This document shows, piece after piece, positions 1 to 5,118 of a stretch of 5,302 bases of DNA; position 1 is the stretch's first letter; every line of letters starts with the position of its first letter. This stretch comes from Campylobacterales bacterium (GTDB taxonomy: Bacteria > Campylobacterota > Campylobacteria > Campylobacterales > JAADDG01). Both the position numbers and the translations under genes were made by a program. Under the pieces are notes generated by a model, which worked only from the letters and a program-made list of their open reading frames with translations, did not search any database and was not told the DNA's origin. Location of the stretch: positions 1 to 5,302 of the forward strand of contig JALVCR010000027.1 in assembly GCA_027009865.1 (NCBI GenBank), in the 5' to 3' direction.

Positions 1-274
1 TACACGGCTATATGCGCCAAGTCTCAATCCCCTGAAAATCGGGTCAAAGTGTAAGGCTGTTTCGTTAATGAATAAGTTTAGGGCAGACCCAGGTCTCAAT
101 CCCCTGAAAATCGGGTCAAAGTGTAAGTTAAAATAACCTCTCTATAAGCCTCATATTTGCAAGTCTCAATCCCCTGAAAATCGGGTCAAAGTGTAAGGTA
201 AGAAAAACAGAGTTGTTTATAAATACATTAATTGCGATAGTCTCAATCCCCTGAAAATCGGGTCAAAGTGTAAG
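1..274 (-). CRISPR. CRISPR array, leader-proximal end (4 repeats, 3 full spacers, continues off the left edge)
   Basis: Four identical 35-nt repeats lie at 21-55, 93-127, 163-197 and 240-274. On the + strand each begins GTCTCAATCCCC and ends CAAAGTGTAAG. Spacers are 56-92 (37 nt), 128-162 (35 nt) and 198-239 (42 nt), and 1-20 is part of another. Read on the minus strand the repeat ends in ATTGAGAC, close to the ATTGAAAC handle left by Cas6 in type I-B and type III systems, preceded by a short CCC/GGG stem. This places crRNA transcription right to left and makes 240-274 the leader-side repeat, adjacent to the newest spacer. Spacer lengths of 35-42 nt fit type I-B/III. No cas genes are visible, so the subtype is undecided. 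No spacer obviously matches other sequence in the window by eye. All repeats are intact, as expected at the leader end. Confidence 0.97.
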
Positions 275-464
275 GGCAACATTGGTAAGTTAAAGACCGT
301 AATTTAGGGCTTTTCGAAAAAGCTTGTTTCCTTAAAGTTTGCTTACAAGTTAAAAACGGCGATTTTCGAAAAATAAAAGCCCTAAATTTAGGGACTTTAA
401 GTTTCATTTTATTATTAAACAAAACTTAAATATTTAAAGCCTCGAAACTTTAAAAACTGTCTTC
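275..464 (-). other. CRISPR leader, transcribed part
   Basis: This AT-rich, gene-free DNA lies between the leader-side repeat and a consensus minus-strand promoter. If that promoter is used, transcription would start near 458 and about 180 nt of leader RNA would precede the first repeat. The region contains a long inverted repeat (301-388), a 14-bp palindrome (380-393) and several related AAACTTTAA/CTTAAAGTTT words (331-340, 394-404, 444-453). I see no credible ORF in it. That it is a leader follows from repeat polarity, AT-richness and position; the exact limits are inferred. Confidence 0.75.
301..388. repeat. Imperfect inverted repeat in the CRISPR leader
   Basis: The sequence AATTTAGGGC (301-310) pairs perfectly with GCCCTAAATT (379-388), and TTTTCGAAAA (311-320) with its second copy at 363-372. 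Together they make a potential 20-bp stem, interrupted only by six unpaired bases on the right side (373-378). An alternative register pairs 301-314 with 375-388 as 14 uninterrupted bp. The 42-nt interior holds a small nested CTTGT/ACAAG pair (323-327 with 345-349). TTTTCGAAAA is itself a palindrome, and the right arm overlaps a second palindrome, CCCTAAATTTAGGG (380-393). No T-run follows on either strand, so it is not an ordinary terminator. It may be a protein-binding or adaptation site, a folded leader RNA, or a miniature element; function is unknown. Confidence 0.8.
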
Positions 465-494
465 ATTATATCTACTATTTCTCTTAATTGTCAA
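465..494 (-). promoter_or_regulatory. Consensus sigma-70-type promoter reading into the CRISPR array
   Basis: On the minus strand the sequence reads TTGACA (494-489), an 18-nt spacer, then TATAAT (470-465). Both hexamers are perfect consensus matches and the spacing is acceptable. The predicted start is near 458, directed leftward through the leader into the repeats. Campylobacterota promoters often lack a recognisable -35, so a full consensus one is notable. The -35 lies inside a 15-bp palindrome, TTAATTGTCAATTAA (484-498), which could be an operator. Confidence 0.75.
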
Positions 495-527
495 TTAAAG
501 CCAAATAGAATTCTTTGAGCTTTATAG

Positions 528-533
528 CATAAT
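528..533 (+). promoter_or_regulatory. Candidate -10 element for the rpe operon
   Basis: The sequence TATAGCATAAT holds a CATAAT hexamer (528-533) in a T-rich context typical of Campylobacterota promoters, where the -35 is poorly conserved. Transcription would begin near 540, about 50 nt before the preferred rpe start. A second possible -10, TATGAT at 555-560, would give a leader of about 25 nt. The sequence cannot decide between them. Confidence 0.35.
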
Positions 534-591
534 TTTTTGTTTTTTTAACCAAAATATGATAAGCTTTCTTTTAAAAAAGGTTTTAGCGAAG

Positions 592-1233
592 ATGAAAGTA
601 GCTCCGAGTATTTTATCGGCGGATTTTGGGCGTTTGAGCGAAGAGGTAAAGGCTGTTTGCGATGCGGGTTGCGATTATATTCATGTCGATGTGATGGACG
701 GGCATTTTGTTCCCAATATGACAATAGGCCCCGTAGTTGTGGAATCGGTCGCCAAAGCTTCTTCTAAGCCTTTAGATGTGCATTTGATGGTTTTAAACAA
801 CACCTTTTTTGTGGATCTTTTTGCTCCTTTAAAGCCTGAATTTATTACTTTTCATTTAGAAAGCGAATATCATCCCCACAGACTTATTCAAAAAATTAAA
901 TCTTTGGGAATCAAAGCCGCGGTTTCTTTAAATCCAAATACCATAGAGCAGAATTTGGAGTATATAATCAAAGATTTGGACATGGTTCTTTTAATGAGCG
1001 TAAATCCAGGATTCGGAGGACAAAAGTTTATAGAGAGCGTAACAGAAAAGGCTAAAAGAGTAAAGGATTTGATTTTAAGGAAAAACTCTTCGGCTTTGAT
1101 AGAGGTTGACGGCGGCGTAAATGATAAAAATGTAAAAGATTTAAAAGAGGCCGGAGTCGATATTGTAGTAGCCGGAAGTTTCATATACAAAAGCGATGAT
1201 TATAAAAAAGCTATAGAGAGTTTGAAGGTTTGA
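592..1233 (+). CDS. rpe: Ribulose-phosphate 3-epimerase
   Basis: This cytosolic enzyme interconverts ribulose-5-phosphate and xylulose-5-phosphate in the pentose-phosphate pathway. The 213-residue protein (numbered from 592) is full length for the family, a single (beta/alpha)8 barrel. It opens with the family hallmark MKVAPSILSADFGRL. The metal and acid-base residues are all present: H31 and D33 in HVDVMDGHFVPN, H64 in VHLM, and D173 in EVDGGV. NPGFGGQKF (138-146) and VAGSFIY (193-199) form the phosphate-binding and lid segments. An in-frame ATG at 556 would add 12 hydrophobic/basic residues, but it lacks a ribosome site and homologues begin at the MKVAPSI methionine, which has an A-rich AAAAAGG (574-580) upstream. 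It is the first gene of the block, and its stop overlaps the trpF start by 4 nt. Confidence 0.97.
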   Translation: MKVAPSILSADFGRLSEEVKAVCDAGCDYIHVDVMDGHFVPNMTIGPVVVESVAKASSKPLDVHLMVLNNTFFVDLFAPLKPEFITFHLESEYHPHRLIQKIKSLGIKAAVSLNPNTIEQNLEYIIKDLDMVLLMSVNPGFGGQKFIESVTEKAKRVKDLILRKNSSALIEVDGGVNDKNVKDLKEAGVDIVVAGSFIYKSDDYKKAIESLKV

Positions 1234-1820
1234 TTAGAGTTAAAATTTGCGGAATTACCAATTTAAATGACGCTTTGGCGGCTATCTCAGCGGGAGCCGA
1301 TGCGCTTGGATTTGTTTTTTATAAGAAGTCTCCCCGTTTTATTGAGCCAAAAGAAGCAAAAGAGATTTGCCAAAAACTTCCCCCTTTCATAGAGAGAGTG
1401 GGGCTTTTTGTAAACTGCTCTGCTTCTTTTGTCAATGACGTTTGCAAAGAATCCCTTCTCTCTTTGGCTCAAATCCATTTTGAAGCTAATGAAGAGTTTT
1501 ATCAAGAGCTTGAAGTTAAATATCTTAGGGTAGTTAGAGCAAAAACCAAAGAGGATGTAGAGAGTTTTTCAGACGAATACAGAATAGTGGATGCTTTTGT
1601 AGAGGGTTACGGTGGAGAGGGCAAGAGGCTTAATATCGAGTGGTTTAGGGATGTGGATAGATCTAAAATAGTCCTTGCGGGAGGGCTTAATCCTGAAAAT
1701 GTAAAAGAGGTTAAAGATTTGGGATTTTACGGGGTTGATGTCAGCAGCGGAGTGGAAAAAGAGAGAGGGATTAAAGATCATGATAAAATTTACCGTTTTA
1801 TAAGAGCGGTTAAAGGCTGA
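1230..1820 (+). CDS. trpF: Phosphoribosylanthranilate isomerase (tryptophan biosynthesis)
   Basis: The enzyme carries out the Amadori rearrangement of N-(5'-phosphoribosyl)anthranilate to the carboxyphenylamino-deoxyribulose phosphate in tryptophan synthesis. The 196 residues form a monodomain (beta/alpha)8 barrel, close to the usual length of about 200. VKICGIT at the N-terminus carries the catalytic base C7, and D121 in IVDAFVEGYGG aligns with the general acid (D126 in the Thermotoga enzyme). The phosphate-binding segments LAGGLNPENV (149-158) and GVDVSSGVE (168-176) are intact. The start is TTG at 1230; the family start M(I/V)RVKICGIT leaves no other choice, and its codon overlaps the rpe stop as TTGA, which suggests translational coupling. 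An AGAGAG run (1215-1220) may serve as ribosome site. The usual QLHG motif reads QIHFE here (81-85). No other trp gene is in the window. Confidence 0.96.
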   Translation: MIRVKICGITNLNDALAAISAGADALGFVFYKKSPRFIEPKEAKEICQKLPPFIERVGLFVNCSASFVNDVCKESLLSLAQIHFEANEEFYQELEVKYLRVVRAKTKEDVESFSDEYRIVDAFVEGYGGEGKRLNIEWFRDVDRSKIVLAGGLNPENVKEVKDLGFYGVDVSSGVEKERGIKDHDKIYRFIRAVKG

Positions 1821-1834
1821 TTTTAGGTATTTAA

Positions 1835-2617
1835 ATGAGAGAGATTGAAAATCTTATAAAAAAGCTTTCAAAAGAGAAAATTTCAAGGGAAAATTTTGAA
1901 GAGATAATAGAGAAATCTGAAGTTTTGGATAAAGATTTTGGATTTTCTTTTCTTCAAGCTTACGGTCTTCCTTTGGAAGAGAGCGAAAATGAGATTTATC
2001 TAAAAACTCTTCTAACTCCCTATAAAGAGCAGACTTTCTGTTTTGTCGATATAGAGACAAACGGCAGCAGTCCAAGCAAACATCAAATTATCGAAATAGG
2101 CGCAATAAAATATAGAAACGGAAAGGAGATAGCAAAATTTGAATCTTTGGTTCATTGCGATTTTATCCCTGAATACATTACTAAAATAACCAACATAAAA
2201 ACTGAGGATTTGAAAAACGCCTGCTCTTTAAAAAGCGTGCTTGTTAAATTTAAGGAGTTTTTGAAAGATAGTGTATTTGTGGCTCATAATGTAAATTTTG
2301 ATTTCAATTTCATCTCAAACTCTTTAGATAGGCTTGGATACGGGAAGCTTCTAAACAGAAAGCTTTGCACGATAGATCTTGCCAAAAAGACGATAAAGGC
2401 CGAAAAATACGGGCTTGCGTATTTAATAAACCATTTAAATATCGATACTCCCGCCCATCATAGGGCTTTGGCTGATGCAAGGAGCGCTCTTAGAGTTTTT
2501 GAAGAGTCTATTAAATATCTTCCGCCAGATATTAAAACTACTGAAGATTTGCTAAGATTTGCAAGGCCAAACGAGTTTTCTTCAAAAAAGAGAAAGAAAA
2601 AAAGCTCCTCTTCGTAA
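1835..2617 (+). CDS. dnaQ: DnaQ-family 3'-5' exonuclease (DNA polymerase III epsilon-like), with N-terminal extension
   Basis: This is a DEDDh exonuclease, probably for proofreading or DNA repair. All catalytic motifs are visible: D72 and E74 in FVDIETNG (Exo I), D156 in HNVNFDF (Exo II), and H209 with D214 in HHRALADA (Exo III-epsilon). The nuclease domain spans about residues 66-228. Before it lie about 65 residues of predicted helical, charged sequence with no motif I can name; after it come about 30 residues ending in KKRKKK and four serines. At 260 residues it is slightly longer than E. coli epsilon (243), but the extra part is at the N-terminus. I see no obvious clamp-binding motif in the tail. 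It starts 14 nt after trpF with only a weak AGG ribosome site. Catalytic class is certain; whether it is the replicative epsilon subunit or a stand-alone exonuclease is not, so the gene symbol is tentative. Confidence 0.88.
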   Translation: MREIENLIKKLSKEKISRENFEEIIEKSEVLDKDFGFSFLQAYGLPLEESENEIYLKTLLTPYKEQTFCFVDIETNGSSPSKHQIIEIGAIKYRNGKEIAKFESLVHCDFIPEYITKITNIKTEDLKNACSLKSVLVKFKEFLKDSVFVAHNVNFDFNFISNSLDRLGYGKLLNRKLCTIDLAKKTIKAEKYGLAYLINHLNIDTPAHHRALADARSALRVFEESIKYLPPDIKTTEDLLRFARPNEFSSKKRKKKSSSS

Positions 2618-2639
2618 CTTATCTTTAATAATAATATTG

Positions 2640-2645
2640 TAAAAT
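2640..2645 (+). promoter_or_regulatory. Candidate -10 for nadK giving a near-leaderless mRNA
   Basis: The 35-nt gap between the exonuclease gene and nadK is almost pure A/T and contains TTGTAAAAT, with TAAAAT at 2640-2645. A start 7 nt downstream would fall at about 2652, next to the ATG at 2653. There is no Shine-Dalgarno: G occurs only once in the 20 bases before the ATG. The -35 position is not recognisable. A TAATAT at 2632-2637 is an alternative -10, giving a leader of about 9 nt. Confidence 0.4.
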
Positions 2646-2652
2646 CTATATT

Positions 2653-3552
2653 ATGTATCTAAAAAACTATAACAAAAAATTATCAAAAATTGAGATTGTC
2701 GGACTTAGTTTAAGGCCAAACTCCCCCTCTTTGAAACCTTATTATGAGAGGCTTAAAAGAAAACTAAACGAATATGGCGTAGAGCTTTTGGTGGAGGAGA
2801 AAAGCGCAAAAATTCTTAAGATAGAGGGTGTCGATTTTGACGAAATGTGCAAAAGAAGCGATTTTTTAATTTCGATAGGAGGGGATGGAACTTTAATATC
2901 TTTAAGTAGAAGAAGTTTTCCCTACGGCAAACCCGTTTTGGGGATAAATGCCGGAAATTTGGGATTTTTGGCCGATGTGATGCTTGATGAGATTGAAAGC
3001 TTTATAGATAAGATTTTCAAAGGCGAATACAGAATTGACGTTAGAATGGTTCTTGATATGAAGATGAAAAAGGATGGAGATTTTAAATCTTTGGTAGCTT
3101 TCAACGATATCGTCTTTTCAAGAAAGAGCATGGAAGGGATGGTAAATGTTCACGCTTTTGTATCAAGCAAAAATGCCTATATGGAAAAAAAACATCTAAA
3201 CAGCTACTATGGAGACGGTCTTATCGTATCCACTCCGACCGGCTCTACTGCGTATAATCTATCAGCCGGAGGGCCTGTGGTTTTTCCATTGACTGAAGCT
3301 ATCATTTTAACTCCGATATGCCCCCACTCTCTTACTCAAAGGCCGCTTGTTTTGCCGGTTGATTTTGAGATAGAGTTTACAAGCGAAGATGACGTAATAG
3401 TCGTGGTTGACGGCCAGGATATCTATCAGATGAGAGATTTTGAGAGAGTCTGCATAAAGATAGCCGACAGGGGAGCTTTGATGATTCATAGGATTCAGAG
3501 AAACTATTTTGATGTTTTGAAAACGAAACTTCACTGGGGGGATTCGTGGTAG
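2653..3552 (+). CDS. nadK: NAD kinase
   Basis: This cytosolic enzyme phosphorylates NAD to NADP using ATP or polyphosphate and is the only known route to NADP in bacteria. The 299 residues match the family length. GGDGTLI (76-82) carries the catalytic D78. GINAGNLGFLAD (97-108), the AFND segment (149-152) and GDGLIVSTPTGSTAYNLSAGGP (187-208) supply the NAD- and phosphate-binding elements, and SLTQRPLVLP (226-235) and VDGQD (252-256) complete the C-terminal domain. The C-terminal LKTKLHWGD is, from memory, of the Campylobacter type. The N-terminus before KIEIVGL is about 11 residues, comparable to homologues, supporting the ATG at 2653 despite the absence of a ribosome site. The gene may have its own promoter in the AT-rich gap. 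Its last 7 nt overlap recN, implying co-expression. Confidence 0.96.
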   Translation: MYLKNYNKKLSKIEIVGLSLRPNSPSLKPYYERLKRKLNEYGVELLVEEKSAKILKIEGVDFDEMCKRSDFLISIGGDGTLISLSRRSFPYGKPVLGINAGNLGFLADVMLDEIESFIDKIFKGEYRIDVRMVLDMKMKKDGDFKSLVAFNDIVFSRKSMEGMVNVHAFVSSKNAYMEKKHLNSYYGDGLIVSTPTGSTAYNLSAGGPVVFPLTEAIILTPICPHSLTQRPLVLPVDFEIEFTSEDDVIVVVDGQDIYQMRDFERVCIKIADRGALMIHRIQRNYFDVLKTKLHWGDSW

Positions 3553-5072
3553 AGAGATTTTATCTAAAAGATCATATCTCTTTTAAGGAAGTTGATTTAG
3601 AGTTTAATAATAATTTTATTGTTTTTACCGGAGCGAGCGGAGCGGGAAAGTCGATACTTTTTGAAGCGATTTTGGCTCTGTTTGGTTTTAAGGAGCCAAA
3701 AGCTTCTCTTAGCGAAGCGGTTATAGATTCTCCTTTGTATTTGGATAGATTTTTAATCGAAGAGGACGAGCCTAATATCTTTAAATGCGTAAGGGAGCAA
3801 AAGACAAGATATTTTATAAACAATCAAGCTGTGTCGAAAAAGATTATAAAAGAGATTTCAAAAGGCTTTATAAAATATCTCTCTTTAAGAGAGGCCAAAG
3901 AGCTTGAAAGCGAAAATCTCTTAAAGGTTCTTGATAAACTGATTTGTAAAAAAGATGAAAAGTTTGAGAGTTTTTTGCAAAATTTTAAAAAACATTTTAA
4001 AGAATATAAAGAGGTATCAAAGAAGTTAAAAAAAATAGAAGATGAAGAGAAAAGGATAATAGAGCTAAAAGAGTTTGCAGCTTTTGAGATAGAGAAGATT
4101 TCAGAGATAGACCCCAAAGAGGGAGAGTATGAAGAGCTGATGGAGATAAAAAAGAAGCTTGCCAAAAAGGAGAGAATAGAGGAAGCCATATCCAAAACGG
4201 AGATTTTTTTTGAAACAGAGCATTATGTAAGCGAAGCTTTGGCGATGCTTGATAGAGACAGCTCTTTTTTTGATGAGACTATAAACGAGCTTAGAGCCAT
4301 TTTTGAAGAGGAGAGGGAAAAACTTGACGAGCTTGAAGATATCGATATAGAGTATGTTTTAGACAGGATAGAAAAGCTCTCTGCTCTAAAAAGAAGATAC
4401 GGCTCTATAAGGGAGGCTTTGGAGTATAAAAGAAAAAAAGAGGAAGAGCTTGAGAGATATGAGAAAATAGAATTTGAAAAAGAGGGTTTGCAAAAGAGAA
4501 AGGCTGAAGTTTTTGAGATTTTAAAGAGCGAAGCTTTAATTATTAGTCAAAGAAGGGCTGAAGTTTTAAAAGAATTTAAAGAGAGTATAAACTCTTTTTT
4601 GAAAGCCCTATATCTTGAAGATATTGATTTGAAACTAAAAAGAAGAGAGCTTTACGAGCTTGGAGTGGATGAGATAGCAGTAGAGCTTAAAAATGTCGAT
4701 TTAAAAAAGATAAGCACGGGAGAGTTTAACAGAGTCAGATTAGCTTTCCTTGCCGCAACTTCAAAGATAGACGATATGCAAAAAGGGGTTTTGATTCTTG
4801 ATGAGATAGATGCGAATCTAAGCGGGAAAGAGGCTATGAGCGTAGCTAAGGTTTTAAAAGAACTTTCTAGAAATTATCAAATATTGGCTATTTCCCATCA
4901 GCCTCAGCTCTCTTCTCAAGCTGAAAGCCATTTTTTGGTTTATAAAGAAAACGGCGAGAGCAAAGTTAGGCTTTTAAATAAAAAAGAGCGGGTAGAGGAG
5001 CTTGCAAGGATGATAAGCTCGGAAGAGATTAATGAAAAAGCTTTGGATTTTGCTAAAAGTTTATTAAAATAA
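3546..5072 (+). CDS. recN: DNA repair protein RecN (SMC-like ATPase), divergent form
   Basis: RecN is an SMC-related ATPase acting in recombinational repair of double-strand breaks. The 508 residues are shorter than E. coli RecN (553). Head: Walker A GASGAGKS (29-36), the RecN-like TRYFINNQAV (87-96), signature-like STGEFNR (390-396), Walker B GVLILDE with E420 (414-420), D-loop DANLSG (422-427) and switch H451 in ISHQPQLSSQAE. The middle (about 135-350) is Lys/Glu-rich coiled coil, with a break near 225-270. Oddities: the usual HGQ motif after the first coil is replaced by YLSLREAKEL (111-120), so the Q-loop glutamine appears absent, and the signature has T391 where most RecN have G. The GTG start overlaps the nadK end by 7 nt, with a G-run (3536-3541) as possible ribosome site. 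From memory Campylobacter RecN is similarly divergent. Another SMC-like repair ATPase is less likely given the C-terminal half. Confidence 0.9.
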   Translation: MVERFYLKDHISFKEVDLEFNNNFIVFTGASGAGKSILFEAILALFGFKEPKASLSEAVIDSPLYLDRFLIEEDEPNIFKCVREQKTRYFINNQAVSKKIIKEISKGFIKYLSLREAKELESENLLKVLDKLICKKDEKFESFLQNFKKHFKEYKEVSKKLKKIEDEEKRIIELKEFAAFEIEKISEIDPKEGEYEELMEIKKKLAKKERIEEAISKTEIFFETEHYVSEALAMLDRDSSFFDETINELRAIFEEEREKLDELEDIDIEYVLDRIEKLSALKRRYGSIREALEYKRKKEEELERYEKIEFEKEGLQKRKAEVFEILKSEALIISQRRAEVLKEFKESINSFLKALYLEDIDLKLKRRELYELGVDEIAVELKNVDLKKISTGEFNRVRLAFLAATSKIDDMQKGVLILDEIDANLSGKEAMSVAKVLKELSRNYQILAISHQPQLSSQAESHFLVYKENGESKVRLLNKKERVEELARMISSEEINEKALDFAKSLLK

Positions 5073-5082
5073 TCCGATTTAA

Positions 5083-5091
5083 TGCTAAAAT
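5083..5091 (+). promoter_or_regulatory. Extended -10 promoter candidate for pgm
   Basis: TGCTAAAAT (5083-5091) is a good extended -10 in the 46-nt gap after recN; no clear -35 is seen. Transcription would begin around 5098, giving a leader of about 20 nt. An AT-only-core dyad, CTTAAA-TAAT-TTTAAG (5094-5109), straddles the predicted start and reaches the ribosome site. There is no terminator hairpin between recN and pgm, so read-through is also likely. Confidence 0.5.
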
Positions 5092-5106
5092 ATCTTAAAT
5101 AATTTT

Positions 5107-5112
5107 AAGGAG
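5107..5112 (+). promoter_or_regulatory. Shine-Dalgarno fixing the pgm GTG start
   Basis: AAGGAG lies 6 nt upstream of GTG at 5119, the clearest ribosome-binding site in the window. It supports GTG, followed by AHPLAGK, as the true start. Its first three bases are part of the dyad at 5094-5109. Confidence 0.85.
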
Positions 5113-5118
5113 TTTATT

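Noticed and set aside
54..62. Short match between the start of spacer 56-92 and rpe (AGGCTGTTT near 649), as possible self-targeting.
   Set aside because: Only seven bases of the spacer itself match, which is expected by chance.
286..354. AAGTTAAA words at 287-294 and 347-354 resembling the repeat-spacer edge at 125-132, as possible degenerate repeats in the leader.
   Set aside because: Only 8-10 A/T-rich bases match and the conserved repeat core is missing.
556..591. Upstream ATG at 556 extending Rpe by 12 residues.
   Set aside because: It has no ribosome site, it would lie at or before likely promoter elements, and the family begins at the MKVAPSI methionine (592).
3185..3192. Run of eight A in nadK, and a run of eight T in recN near 4204-4211, as possible phase-variable tracts.
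   Set aside because: Both frames are intact, the runs are common in AT-rich coding DNA, and neither gene is a typical contingency locus.
888..4195. Several open frames of 69-123 codons on the minus strand within rpe, trpF, dnaQ, nadK and recN, and one at 1287-1505.
   Set aside because: Each lies opposite a well-supported + strand gene, has low-complexity or Ser/Lys/Phe-rich content typical of antisense frames of AT-rich genes, and shows no recognisable motif.
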